Source: an uncultured Prevotellaceae bacterium
GTDB lineage: Bacteria > Bacteroidota > Bacteroidia > Bacteroidales > Bacteroidaceae
Direction of reading: 5' to 3'
Length of the DNA stretch: 51,619 nucleotides
Assembly (NCBI GenBank): GCA_937898415.1
Contig: CALDLA010000167.1
Coordinates: 1 to 51,619 of the forward strand
How positions within the stretch are numbered: the first letter of the stretch is position 1; each line of letters begins with the position of its first letter. Positions 17,591 through 29,100 of the stretch are shown here, piece after piece. The position numbers and the translations under genes were made by a program. The notes beneath the pieces were generated by a model that saw nothing but the letters and a program-made list of their open reading frames with translations, did not search any database and was not told the DNA's origin.

Positions 17591-17782
17591 CTAATCGAAA
17601 AGGAAGTCATTGAACAGCATTCTTGTTTCCGCTTCCATGCTGCCATTCTCGTCAATGCCACCGTAGTCTAAACCGTTGTCGCTTGTTACGCTACTGGTAG
17701 CAATCATTTCTTCCATTACATATTCCAGCTCTTCTGTTGCCGGAGAAATATAAGTTCTTTTCATAGTCTTTTCCTTTTTCAT
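17591..17782 (-). CDS. Small acidic protein of unknown function, last gene of the giant-protein operon
   Basis: The frame encodes 63 aa from an ATG at 17780-17782 that overlaps the TGA of the upstream gene. An inner ATG at 17764 gives 57 aa (MKRTYISPATEEL...), has AGGA a suitable distance upstream and may be the true start. The shape is familiar from many short Prevotella proteins: a basic start with TYISPATE, a middle part EEMIATS, then a variable, acidic, glycine-containing tail. No signal peptide, transmembrane helix or known domain is visible. I do not recognise a function. A secreted or modified peptide, or a small regulator of the operon, are guesses only. Translation coupling to the repeat protein gene upstream argues that it is real. 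Confidence 0.65.
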   Translation of the reverse strand: MKKEKTMKRTYISPATEELEYVMEEMIATSSVTSDNGLDYGGIDENGSMEAETRMLFNDFLFD

Positions 17783-20700
17783 TTCTTCAACACTTTCTTT
17801 CCGTTCACAATATAAACGCCACGTCCCGTATTGCTGACGCGTTGGCCGTTGAGATTATAGATAACATCATGATCTGTTTTTCTCATTTCCTTAACATTGT
17901 CAATGCCTGTAGTCTCACCGTCAACATTGATAATTAGCCTTGCATCAAAGTTAGTTTCCTGACCAAGTACGGCTCCCAGTTCAAACCAACCACGGAAGGC
18001 CTTCACGTTTGATTCACCTTTTGAGTACCATAGCTTACCACCATTGACAAACAGTGCATTTTCTGGTACTTTTGTTTTTACAAACGTGCCTACGAAACTG
18101 CCTGGAGTTTCGTCTCCGTCAGTTCCTTCAGTGGGTGTGAGCGTATCAGATATCGTAACGTTCTCGACTACAAAACTATCAAAGCTATTCATTGATTTTA
18201 TGAGGAAGGGCTTGCCTGCGGGCAATACATTCTCATCAGTTAATACGTATGTAGAGAAGTTTAATGTGATAGTGTATGGCCTTTTCGGATTGCTACTAGA
18301 ATAGACCGTCTCAAAACCGGTAAATTCTGCAATCTCTGCTTCATCGCCGAAGACTTCCTCAACCATGGCTTTTGTCATTGAGAATGGTAGACAAATGGTG
18401 TTCCAGTTGTTTGCAGTAATCTTACGCTTAACATTGACAATGGCTGCACTGCCAGAAGCGGTGAAAACTTCTGCATCTTCATCTATGCTTATTTCAATCG
18501 GTGTCCATGTAGCCGTGTAGGTTCTGTTCTCTGTGCTGCCCTTTGCAATGGTCACCTCTGACGTTGCCTCCGTCAGGCCGGTTCCCGTCCATCCTGCGAA
18601 GTTATATCCGTTGCGTGTCGGGTTGTTCAGCTTGATGTCGTTGCTCTCGATGGTGTAGCTCACCGGGTTGGCCGTTGCAACAGCACCTCCCGCCAGTTCA
18701 TAGCTGATGGTGTAGTTGATGGGTGTCCATGTAGCCGTGTAGGTTCTGTTCTCTGTGCTGCCCTTTGCAATGGTCACCTCTGACGTTGCCTCCGTCAGGC
18801 CGGTGCCCGTCCATCCTGCGAAGTTATATCCGTTGCGGGTCGGGTTGTTCAGCTTGATGTCGTCGCTTTCGATGGTGTAGCTCACCGGGTTGGCCGTTGC
18901 AACAGTACCTCCCGCCAGTTCATAGCTGATGGTGTAGGAAATCGGTGTCCATGTAGCCGTGTAAGTTCTGTTCTCAGTGCTGCCTTTTGCAATGGTCACC
19001 TCTGACGTTGCCTCCGTCAGGCCGGTTCCCGTCCATCCTGCGAAGTTATATCCGTTGCGTGTCGGGTTGTTCAGCTTGATGTCGTTGCTCTCGATGGTGT
19101 AGCTCACCGGGTTGGCCGTTGCAACAGCACCTCCCGCCAATTCATAGCTGATGGTGTAGTTGATGGGTGTCCATGTTGCTGTGTAGCTGCGGTTCTCTGT
19201 GCTTCCCTTGGCGATGGTCACCTCTTCGGTAGCCTCGGTGAGGCCGGTTCCTGTCCATCCGGCGAAGGTATATCCGTTGCGTGTCGGGTTGTTCAGCTTG
19301 ATATCGTTGGTTTCGATATTGTAAGTAGTGGGGTTGGCCATTGCTACAGCTCCTCCAGCAAGTTCATAGCTGATGGTGTAGGTGATAGGTGTCCATGTAG
19401 CCGTGTAGCTGCGGTTCTCAGAGCTTCCCTTTGCAATGGTGACCTCTGACGTTGCCTCCGTCAGGCCGGTACCCGTCCATCCTGCGAAGTTATATCCGTT
19501 GCGTGTAGGGTTGTTCAGCTTGATGTCATCGCTCTCGATGGTGTAGCTATCCGGGTTGGCCGTTGCCACGGCACCACCCGCCAGTTCATAGCTGATGGTG
19601 TAGGTGATGGGCGTCCATGTAGCCGTGTAGGTTCTGTTCTCAGTGCTGCCCTTTGCAATGGTCACCTCTGACGTTGCCTCCGTCAGGCCGGTGCCCGTCC
19701 ATCCTGCGAAATTATATCCGTTGCGTGTCGGGTTGTTCAGCTTGATGTCGTTGCTCTCGATGGTGTAGCTCACCGGGTTGGCCGTTGCCACGGCACCACC
19801 CGCCAATTCATAGCTGATGGTGTAGTTGATGGGTGTCCATGTAGCTGTGTAGGTTCTGTTCTCAGTGCTGCCCTTTGCAATGGTCACCTCTGACGTTGCC
19901 TCTGTCAGGCCGGTACCCGTCCATCCTGCGAATGTATATCCGTTGCGTGTCGGGTTGTTCAGCTTGATGTCGTTGCTCTCGATGGTGTAGCTCACCGGGT
20001 TGGCCGTTGCAACAGCACCTCCCGCCAATTCATAGCTGATGGTGTAGTTGATGGGTGTCCATGTAGCCGTGTAGGTTCTGTTCTCTGTGCTGCCCTTTGC
20101 AATGGTCACCTCTGACGTTGCCTCCGTCAGGCCGGTTCCCGTCCATCCTGCGAAGTTATATCCGTTGCGGGTCGGGTTGTTCAGCTTGATGTCGTCGCTT
20201 TCGATGGTGTAGCTCACCGGGTTGGCCGTTGCAACAGTACCTCCCGCCAGTTCATAGCTGATGGTGTAGGAAATCGGTGTCCATGTAGCCGTGTAAGTTC
20301 TGTTCTCAGTGCTGCCTTTTGCAATGGTCACCTCTGACGTTGCCTCCGTCAGGCCGGTTCCCGTCCATCCTGCGAAGTTATATCCGTTGCGTGTCGGGTT
20401 GTTCAGCTTGATGTCATTGCTCTCGATGGTGTAGCTCACCGGGTTGGCCGTTGCCACGGCACCTCCCGCCAGTTCATAGCTGATGGTGTAGTTGATGGGT
20501 GTCCATGTAGCCGTGTAGCTGCGGTTCTCAGTGCTGCCCTTTGCGATGGTGACCTCTGCCGTTGCCTCTGTCAGGCCGGTACCCGTCCATCCTGCAAAGG
20601 TATATCCGTTGCGTGTCGGGTTGTTCAGCTTGATGTCGTTGCTCTCGATGGTGTAGCTCACCGGGTTGGCCGTTGCAACAGCACCTCCCGCCAATTCATA

Positions 20701-22479
20701 GCTGATGGTGTAGTTGATGGGTGTCCATGTAGCCGTGTAGGTTCTGTTCTCTGTGCTGCCCTTTGCAATGGTCACCTCTGACGTTGCCTCCGTCAGGCCG
20801 GTTCCCGTCCATCCTGCGAAGTTATATCCGTTGCGTGTCGGGTTGTTCAGCTTGATGTCATTGCTCTCGATGGTGTAGCTATCCGGGTTGGCCGTTGCAA
20901 CAGTTCCTCCCGCCAGTTCATAGCTGATGGTATAGGTAATGGGCGTCCATGTAGCCGTGTAGCTGCGGTTCTCTGTGCTTCCCTTAGCGATGGTGACCTC
21001 TGCCGTAGCCTCCGTCAGGTTGGTTCCCGTCCATCCTGCGAAGGTATATCCGTTGCGTGTTGGCTTGTTCAGCTTGATGTCCTCGCTCTCGATGGTGTAG
21101 CTATCCGGGTTGGCCGTTGTGACAGCTCCTCCCGCCAGTTCATAGCTGATGGTGTAGGTGATCGGTGTCCATGTAGCCGTGTAGCTGCGGTTCTCTGTGC
21201 TTCCCTTAGCGATGGTGACCTCTGCCGTAGCCTCCGTCAGGTTGGTTCCCGTCCATCCTGCGAAGGTATATCCGTTGCGTGTTGGCTTGTTCAGCTTGAT
21301 GTCCTCGCTCTCGATGGTGTAGCTATCCGGGTTGGCCGTTGTGACAGCTCCTCCCGCCAGTTCATAGCTGATGGTGTAGGTGATCGGTGTCCATGTAGCC
21401 GTGTAGCTGCGGTTCTCTGTGCTTCCCTTAGCGATGGTGACCTCTGCCGTAGCCTCCGTCAGGTTGGTTCCCGTCCATCCTGCGAAGGTATATCCGTTGC
21501 GTGTCGGGTTGCTCAGTTTGATGTCGTCGCTCTCGATGGTGTAGCTTTCTGGGTTGGCCGTTGTGACAGCTCCTCCCGCCAGTTCATAGCTGATGCTATA
21601 GGGAATTGGTGTCCATGTAGCAGTATAAGTGCCACCGTTAATTGGCATTGTGGCAGGAACTTCTGGTGTCCATCCCTTGAAAGTGTATCCTGTACGTACA
21701 AGGTCTTCCGGCGCTTTCAGTTCACTCTTATAGTCCTGGGTTTTCTCAACATTCTCGTCACCATTGCCAAGGATAAAAGTGGCCTTGTACTGATTGGGGG
21801 CAAACGTGGCAGTCAGAGTTGTTGCAGCATTAACGGTAATCTCGCGTGAGGCCGTTTCAGAATCATCCGACCACTTCACAAAATGGTAACCTTCAGTGGG
21901 TGTAGCAGAAACATTTGCTATTGTTCCGTTTTCATATAGACCGCCGCCCGTTACGCTTCCCATTGTCTCATCGGCTGAAGAAACCGTAACAAGATATTCC
22001 TGATATATTTTAATGCCAAATTCAGAATTAACTAGCTCAAAATTACCTGATGTTAAAGAAACTGCTACTTCCGAGAACTCAATATTTGGTGTTCCTAATG
22101 TGGCATTTTCATCAGCCTTTACTTCACATGTGAAAACAACATCATCACCAATAGCTATACGCTGTGATGCATTATTAGCTAAAAATGCTACAATTAGCTT
22201 TCTGTGGCTTTCATCTTGAATAGCACATGATACACCTGTAGAGATTCTATCGGTGGCTATGGCTTCTTCTTCCTCTTCACCAACGAAGGTTAAACCCTCT
22301 GGAAGTGTAATCGTAATTTGGAACCCCTTTACTTTGGCATCGTTTTCTAATTTAACAGATAATTCTTTTGTCTCACCTTTCTTGATTTTAAAATCATTGT
22401 CCAAGTAAAATCTTGGTTCTGCTGCATACGATGCTATGGAAGCAAACAGGACACTGAAAAGTAATAAATATTTCTTCAT
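17779..22479 (-). CDS. Secreted protein with cohesin-like domain and 14 near-identical Flg_new (InlB B-type) repeats
   Basis: I chose the ATG at 22479, two bases after the stop of the upstream gene (1566 aa); an in-frame TTG at 22485 is possible. A signal peptide (MKKYLLLFSVLFASIASYA) is followed by a cohesin-like beta-sandwich (about residues 22-155: KKGETKELSVKLEN, KGFQITITLPEGL, GDDVVFTCEVKAD). Two bacterial repeats follow, one ending FVKWSDDSE and one RTGYTFKGWTPE. Then come fourteen copies of a 74-aa Flg_new-type repeat, each with SYELAGG, PTRNGY and FAGWTGT. A folded domain of about 200 aa and a sorting-like tail (YNLNGQRV...GVYIVNGKKV) end it. Such repeats act as stalks or spacers in surface proteins. 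A scaffold or stalk role, holding a docked partner away from the cell, is an inference. The dockerin gene lies directly upstream. Confidence 0.85.
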   Translation of the reverse strand: MKKYLLLFSVLFASIASYAAEPRFYLDNDFKIKKGETKELSVKLENDAKVKGFQITITLPEGLTFVGEEEEEAIATDRISTGVSCAIQDESHRKLIVAFLANNASQRIAIGDDVVFTCEVKADENATLGTPNIEFSEVAVSLTSGNFELVNSEFGIKIYQEYLVTVSSADETMGSVTGGGLYENGTIANVSATPTEGYHFVKWSDDSETASREITVNAATTLTATFAPNQYKATFILGNGDENVEKTQDYKSELKAPEDLVRTGYTFKGWTPEVPATMPINGGTYTATWTPIPYSISYELAGGAVTTANPESYTIESDDIKLSNPTRNGYTFAGWTGTNLTEATAEVTIAKGSTENRSYTATWTPITYTISYELAGGAVTTANPDSYTIESEDIKLNKPTRNGYTFAGWTGTNLTEATAEVTIAKGSTENRSYTATWTPITYTISYELAGGAVTTANPDSYTIESEDIKLNKPTRNGYTFAGWTGTNLTEATAEVTIAKGSTENRSYTATWTPITYTISYELAGGTVATANPDSYTIESNDIKLNNPTRNGYNFAGWTGTGLTEATSEVTIAKGSTENRTYTATWTPINYTISYELAGGAVATANPVSYTIESNDIKLNNPTRNGYTFAGWTGTGLTEATAEVTIAKGSTENRSYTATWTPINYTISYELAGGAVATANPVSYTIESNDIKLNNPTRNGYNFAGWTGTGLTEATSEVTIAKGSTENRTYTATWTPISYTISYELAGGTVATANPVSYTIESDDIKLNNPTRNGYNFAGWTGTGLTEATSEVTIAKGSTENRTYTATWTPINYTISYELAGGAVATANPVSYTIESNDIKLNNPTRNGYTFAGWTGTGLTEATSEVTIAKGSTENRTYTATWTPINYTISYELAGGAVATANPVSYTIESNDIKLNNPTRNGYNFAGWTGTGLTEATSEVTIAKGSTENRTYTATWTPITYTISYELAGGAVATANPDSYTIESDDIKLNNPTRNGYNFAGWTGTGLTEATSEVTIAKGSSENRSYTATWTPITYTISYELAGGAVAMANPTTYNIETNDIKLNNPTRNGYTFAGWTGTGLTEATEEVTIAKGSTENRSYTATWTPINYTISYELAGGAVATANPVSYTIESNDIKLNNPTRNGYNFAGWTGTGLTEATSEVTIAKGSTENRTYTATWTPISYTISYELAGGTVATANPVSYTIESDDIKLNNPTRNGYNFAGWTGTGLTEATSEVTIAKGSTENRTYTATWTPINYTISYELAGGAVATANPVSYTIESNDIKLNNPTRNGYNFAGWTGTGLTEATSEVTIAKGSTENRTYTATWTPIEISIDEDAEVFTASGSAAIVNVKRKITANNWNTICLPFSMTKAMVEEVFGDEAEIAEFTGFETVYSSSNPKRPYTITLNFSTYVLTDENVLPAGKPFLIKSMNSFDSFVVENVTISDTLTPTEGTDGDETPGSFVGTFVKTKVPENALFVNGGKLWYSKGESNVKAFRGWFELGAVLGQETNFDARLIINVDGETTGIDNVKEMRKTDHDVIYNLNGQRVSNTGRGVYIVNGKKVLKK
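18502..21609 (-). repeat. Tandem array of fourteen 222-bp coding repeats
   Basis: The array is exactly 3108 bp, or 14 units of 222 bp (74 codons). The two units at about 20944-21387 are almost identical at the nucleotide level. Two units near 18720-19165 match those 1332 bp away (six units, near 20052-20497) with very few changes, so blocks of several units were copied. Copy number is likely to vary between strains, and short-read assemblies may miscount it. Confidence 0.95.
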
Positions 22480-22481
22480 AT

Positions 22482-23072
22482 TCAATTGTTATTTAAAATT
22501 ATATCTACAACAGCAACAGCATCGAAAATATTTACCTTATTATTCTTGTCAATATCTGCTGCTTTCACATTGATGGTTGTTGTTTCAGGTGACAAGATGT
22601 AATCTACAATAGCAACAGCATCGAAGATGTTGATTTTTTTGTTTCCATCCGCATCTCCAGGAATAAACGGTACAAAGTTCAGTACCACAGGGCTGCTGGG
22701 CATACCTTGTACACTCTGCGAGATGAAGGACATTGTATAATTCTCCACATCAACCTCCCTTTCAGTGTCCTTTACATACACTTTAAAGGTGATGGCCTCA
22801 CCAGAATCTTGATTACTGCGGATACGCATATAGCAATAACTTTTACTACCGACAGTTTGAACGGTGGCTACGCCACGGCACTCATCACCACAGAAAGCAG
22901 CAAGTTCATACTCGCTATAGTCGGTCACTGCTTCTCCGTCGGCAGTCAATGCAATATAGGCACTCATGTCGTATTGGTAGTCATAGATATTAACTGACCA
23001 ATGTGTGCTCTGTGCCTTGGCACCAAGCGCGAGGCACAGGAACAATAGTATGATAAAATAACTTTTTTTCAT
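22482..23072 (-). CDS. Small secreted dockerin type I protein
   Basis: The protein has 196 aa with a signal peptide (residues 1-20). An N-terminal domain of about 110 residues (EYELAAFCGDECRG, EAITFKVYV) is of a kind seen in many Prevotella surface proteins. The C-terminus is a textbook type I dockerin: two calcium loops, DADGNKKINIFD and DIDKNNKVNIFD, each with Asp or Asn at positions 1, 3, 5, 9 and 12, followed by matching helices (AVAIVDYIL, AVAVVDIIL). It ends with the dockerin and has no sorting-like tail. The gene is followed within two bases by the cohesin-like repeat protein and preceded by another cohesin-like protein, so a partner is at hand. It may be a docked binding subunit. Confidence 0.88.
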   Translation of the reverse strand: MKKSYFIILLFLCLALGAKAQSTHWSVNIYDYQYDMSAYIALTADGEAVTDYSEYELAAFCGDECRGVATVQTVGSKSYCYMRIRSNQDSGEAITFKVYVKDTEREVDVENYTMSFISQSVQGMPSSPVVLNFVPFIPGDADGNKKINIFDAVAIVDYILSPETTTINVKAADIDKNNKVNIFDAVAVVDIILNNN

Positions 23073-23094
23073 TGTATTTACTATTTTGAGTTAT

Positions 23095-23118
23095 GGGGGC
23101 AGACCGTATTCTGCCCCC
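23095..23118 (-). promoter_or_regulatory. Strong hairpin inside the operon, between the 2702-aa and dockerin genes
   Basis: A perfect 9-bp GC-rich stem (GGGGGCAGA at 23095-23103 with 23110-23118) and a 6-base loop lie in the 65-base gap. On the transcribed strand no T run follows, so it is a poor terminator. An RNA-stabilising or processing site that sets different levels of up- and downstream genes is more likely. Confidence 0.6.
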
Positions 23119-23137
23119 GTAGACTTTTGTTATTCTA

Positions 23138-26100
23138 TTATTTTACATAGCACTTCTGACCGTTAACGATGTAGATTCCCTTCGGCAGACGGCGCAAAGT
23201 CTTCAGTGTCGCATCACGGCTGACGAGTATGCCTTCAACAGTGTACACCGTCATCGGACGGCTGCTGTCAGCCAATTGTTCAATGCCCGTGGCGTCACTG
23301 ATGTTGAAACCATAAGGAGCCTTTCGGCTGCCGACTACGTCACTGCGGAACATGAGAATCTCGTCGGCAACGTAGCTGTCGCCCGTCTTCACATTCTCAA
23401 TGACGAAGCTGACTTTCGTTGCGCCATCACCATAGACTGTCAGGTAGTGGTTACCTGAAACACACTGGCTGATACCACGTATCTCGTCACCCGCCATTGC
23501 GTAGATGATGTAGTCGTCGGCCGCCAGTTCTACACCGTTACGGTAGATACGTGCTGTCACATTCATGGTGTTGGGGTAACGGTGAATGTCGATGTCCAGC
23601 TCGGTCACGGTGGCTGTCCTTTCCTTCCAGGCGCGGCTGCCGCTGACGGTAGCTGTGAAGTCAAACGCCAAAGTCTTGTTCGTCGCAGACTTGTATAGGT
23701 AGCCTGTGCCAGGAGTTAGCATGTCGAGTGTACCTCCCCAGCTGCCTTCAGCATACTCAGAGAATCCCGTCTGCGAGGCAATGTAGTCGCCTTCCTCGGC
23801 ATTGGTGATAGCTGTTGAGAGTGCTGCTAGTTCTTGATGCGGATAAGCCACCCAGTTCCATCCCTTATGCAGACTGATAGGAGCCGTTTCCACGTTGTAC
23901 AGGTGTCCACGGAAGGAGTTGGTGAATCGGCCATTAGCTTGTATCTTATAAGCTTTGCCTGCCTGTAGTTCTGTGAGGTTACCCACCAGTCCGTACTCCG
24001 GATCGTTGATCAGTTCTTCCTCCTGGCTGACGATGCGGTTGACATAAGAACTCAAACTGGATATTGTCAATGGTTCGCTCAGATAAGCCGAAATCCAGTT
24101 CCAACCCCTTGCCAATGTCATACTCTGTCGGAAGTACTCCTGTAGGAACGAGGCTTCAATATCAAGGACATCGTCCACGGTGACGGTCAGATTGTTACCG
24201 CTGCCCTCGGCAGCCTTGCCATTCACCGTCCAGCCCTTCAGTGCGTAGTCTTCGTCGGGAACAGCAGTTACGTTGACATCAGTACCGTATTCATAAATAC
24301 CTGTGGCCGTTCCTTCAGTCGTTCCACCTGTGCCCTCTACGTTCACATTGACCATATACTTCTTTTTCGTGAAGTTGGCCACGACATCCATGTCGCTGAG
24401 TGCCGTCGTGGTGAACTCTGCATCGGTCGATACCACTTCGCCGTTCAATGTCCAGTTAGCGAATTCATATCCTGTAGCAGGCTCAGCCACCAAGGTGACG
24501 GTAGAACCATACTTAGCCGAATTCTCATCCTCCTCGTTTGCTGGTGCATGACGGCGTGCCCCGGCTTCTTCGTTAGGCTTACGCATGATAGAACCGGAAT
24601 TCTCCGGGAATGTTGAGGTCTGCAGCTGTACCAGTCCACCACGGAACAAGATCCAGCCCACCTGCTTGCCCGTCTTACCTTGGAAGCCTTCTGCATCCGT
24701 AATATCTGATGTCTGTACCGTCAAGGTATAGTAACCGTTGGGGCACTGCTCAGTCAGCGTAGCCATGTCAAGTGTGAACGACTTGTTGTCCTCTGAGCTG
24801 ATGCCAATCTGGCTGGCATCCTGCTTCACGCCTTGCACGGCAAAGGTAATATCGTCACCCGTAAAGGTCGAGGCGTCAATCTCCTTGTTGAAGGCCACGG
24901 TGAGCGAATTGACCGGCTCCTCAGCGATCTGGCCCTCTGCGGGTAGCTCGCCGATGGAGTTCACAGCAAGCACTGTTTCAGGAACTGGGTCGAAGGTAAG
25001 AACATAGGTTACAGGGCTGGCTTCTGCAAAATAATCAACAAAGTGCAGACGGTTCTCATAGAGCCAGTCCTTGCCGTCACGCAGCGTACGGTCTGTTTGC
25101 CAGAAACGTGTGTTACCTAACTCCTGATTGTCGCTCTGGCGTACGATGCTCTTCAGTTCGGCATAGCCGTGCGTCGGATCAATCAGTGAACCGTAGTTCC
25201 ATCCTGTGCTTGATGGCGTGATGGTCAGCAGACAGGTTGTAAGCGACGTACGCTGTATTGTTGCTGTCGTTGCCATGGTTACATCTGCTGTTTCGCCATT
25301 GCTGAAGTAGAGCTTGTCAGGCATGTCCTCGGCATCTGCGATGTCATTGACGAGGAAAGCGCGCCCAATCTCAGGCCCGCCCGTCAGACTACCTGCTGGC
25401 ATGTCGAAACCGTGTATCAGTTCGTGAATGGTCACCTGGTCGAGCAGTGACAGGTCTTCGTTGCCGTAGCTCGTCACATGGCTTGCCTCAACCTTGTAGT
25501 CGGTGAAATGTCCGAGCAGCGTACTTGTCAGCCACCACTGAGCATACATCTGTGAATGGGCAGGGATGTTGCCAAAGTCGTTGGCAATATTCTTGCCGAA
25601 CGACAGGGCGGCCTCGCCACCATTCACCTGCGAGCTGATCAGTTCGAAATCGATATACAGTCCCTTCTCGTTATCGATAATCTCAGGCTGCTGTGTCACC
25701 ATTCTCACGTTGGTGGCGTCACCATTACCCTTATTATTAATAAGGAGAGCGAACTCTGCAGGCTTCATTGGCTCCACAACGTCAAGTGTCAGTGCATCAT
25801 CGCCATAGACGTCGCGCTGCATAAAGTAGGTAAGATCAAGTTCCGGCGAAGGCTTTACTGTGAGAGTGACAGGAGACAGTTCGCGTGTCACTTCCAGACC
25901 AGTGAATGGGTCGATGTAGCTCAGCGTTCCCCCGAAACTCCACTCTACAGGTTCTGTAGGAGCTGCATACTTCGTCGGGATAAACAGCACAGTAGCCGTA
26001 CCCGTACTGTTGGCTTCCAGCGTCCAGCCGCTACCAAGATTCAGTTCACCGGCGAAACCGTCGAGTGACTCGGCGTTAATCTGGAATTCGTGAGAAGTTG

Positions 26101-29100
26101 CTTGGTTTCCGTATAAATCATTTACCAATAGGCTCAGTTTAACATCGGTCATGCTGTTATCTTCATTACCGTTAAACACTGTAAGGGTTCCACGGAATGC
26201 TTGGCGTGTCATGACCATTGTCTGTGATAACTTGATTGATACTGACGCACACACAGAATTTTCACCTTCAGAAATGTATTCCTTTAACTCGTTGTATGCT
26301 GACTCGTACTTTTTCCCTACATTTTCCCAACCACCACTCTTTGCTGTTTCCTCACATTGGTCAATAATAGATGATTGTAGAGCAATAGTATCAGGGTTAA
26401 TGTAATTGACAATTCCCTCATATCCTGTATCTTTATGCTGATAGGTGTTATTGATACGCTCAACAAAAGATTCTAATTGTTCATCAGTAATAGTTTGAGG
26501 TTTTAAAGTCATTAAATCATCAATTGTGAAAGAGTAACTGCTGCCTTTCATATCAATATACCTCAGAATGGCAGCCAATTCACTACTTTCACATTCCAAC
26601 CACGCTTCATTGCCGAAAAGCTCTTTGACAATATTTCGATAAGCTAATCCCTCTTTATTTAGCAGTTCTTCGCTTTCATTGAAATTAATAGCTGTTTCAT
26701 ATTTACGATCATATGAAGAGCTACGACGCTCTATAGAACGGCTGAAATGGATATTATAATGATCTAACATACAACGTATATAGGGCCCCCAACAACCATC
26801 ATCAAAAGGATTTGGTAGCCCGGCACAATCTAGCATTGCACCAATCCGACCTTCCCAATCGCCATATAATCCTTCATTAGCCAAATTATAGGCACAATCA
26901 AGCCAATCAGGAATAATGGCATCCTTTATTCTGTTTGCAGCCTCACATGCTAAAGCCTGTGTAAGTTCCTTTCCACAGGGCAAACTACAATACCACTGCC
27001 GTAATGATTCAAGAACCCCAGGCCCGTTATCGCCATAAGGACCTACAGTCCATCCATCTCCCCCTCCGCCAGGTCCTCCTGGCCAACTTGGACCTGTATG
27101 GGGAACGGGAGCAATTTTCCAGTTTGTTGGTGTACCACCGTCTCCATCACCGACACAATCACCCCAACCATTTTGTGCCAAAGCTTCTTCGAAGTTTTTT
27201 GCATTTCCACACATATAATCATATAATGCACCTGCAAAGATACTAACGCAATCTACACTTGGATTTCCCCATATTTTGCGTCTACTTTGGGCAGATTCTT
27301 TTTTCTTGAATTTTGCATAGAATACGTATGTCTGTTGTGGCGCAAGAACCTCTACCTGTTCTGGATTTAGAAGTTCAAGTTCGTATCCGTCAGAGCAATC
27401 AAGATTCATATCCACATGCTGGGCGTTGATAAGTCCTTTGTTAGTAACCAAAATGGATATGATGCTGCCATCGGCGGGTCGTTCAGTGGGAAGATTGACG
27501 ACAACAATAGGCTTGGGCACGTTAGTCTCATATTTCACCACTGTCTCTATTTTGTATTCGTCCTCTACCTCTGTTTCCACAACATCCCAAGAATAGGTGA
27601 CAGCAGAATAGCTTAGGAAGATTTCCTGATAGTTGGTAGTTCCAGGGTCTACAAGGATATTACCTGTTTTAGAGCTATGGTGCCCTTCAGTAACAGTAAT
27701 ACTGTAATAGCCCTCTGGCAGTTCTACTGTGAAAGTTCCATCAATACCTGTTTCACCTTGAGCCACGATAGCACCGGTAACTGGGTGTTTCACCACCACA
27801 CAAGCTTTATTAACGTGTGGTTTTTCATCGGTAAAATAGGTGTATTCGTCTACCACGTCAATCTTCAGTATGCCAGTTGCTTCAGATACAGGCTCAATGC
27901 TGTAATTGACACTTACGCCATTACCATTCTCGCAGTTGATAGCAAGATTGCCTGTACAAGGTACATTGAGTTGCATATCGTCTGTTGGTGTAAGTTGTAG
28001 ACAAATTGTTGAAGTCTCACCATATTCGAGGGCAGGCATCTCTGAAGGGGTAGCTAATGTCATCCAAGCTACATCTGGTATTTGAACCTTAATCTTACCC
28101 GTAGAAGCCTTACCCGTATTCATCACATTCAGTAGGTATTCTCTGGTCGCCCCCTTTGTCATTGTAGTCTTGATACTATTAGTATTGGTTGTCAAGACTG
28201 CATGCTGAGCCGCACAGTAATAATAAAGCGATATCGTCAATGAAGCCCCTTCTTGGGTTGTCAGCTTAACGTTGATGATTTCCCAGTCCTTCTTTTTCGT
28301 AATAGCACTGCCAGTAAGTTTGTATTTGAGTGTTGCGGTTCCGTTGGCTGAAATGGACGGTGGAGCTTCCAGAACAACTTCACAAGCATCTGGTTTAGAA
28401 ACGACGTCAAATGACTTAATAGTCTGTGGGAGTCCTCCAGGATTCTCTATAACTATAGTCCCTTCGTATGCTTCTCCGAGTTTGGTCTCGCAAGTAATGA
28501 AATCGTTATTTGTCCGCCTCAGTCCATAGACATCGAACGTTGCCATTTCTGTTTTCAGACCTTCGTCGGGATAGCAGGCGCCAACGACGAAGTGACCCGA
28601 CTGTAGGGCATAGAGTTCCCACTCATAGGTAAATGCACCTTCAGCATCAGTGGTGACCTTTTGAACTTGGCGGGCACCTTCGTTGATAAGGTAGAGATCT
28701 ACCTCAGTATTAGCGGTTCCGTTACCGGTCAATTGCCCGGTAATCAGTATTTTTTCGCCTTGATTATACAAGGCCTTATCAGTGCTGACCGTCACGCTGA
28801 ACGGAGCAGTCGTGCTGATAGTGACATCTCGTGAAGTGTTGTTTGTGAACGACAGTTCCTGTACCTTGTTTTCTTGATTGACTATTGCATAATAGCTGTA
28901 GTTGCCCACCGTGTTCGGCAGCGTGATGGCTTTAGTCAATGTTAAACTACCACCAATAGCAATGGGTTCGGTAGTGTAGACTGTACCTATGGCATTGCTT
29001 TCACCTCTGCGATACACCTTCACGGCTACTTCAGCGGGCAACTCGGCAGCACCATCGTTAGTTACTTCTATCGTAAGTTTGGCCTTTGTGCTGACTTCTG

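Noticed and set aside
17779..22479. The 14-unit array as an assembly artefact
   Set aside because: The units keep frame exactly, differ by scattered synonymous and non-synonymous changes and end in a normal C-terminal domain. The exact copy number could still be wrong.
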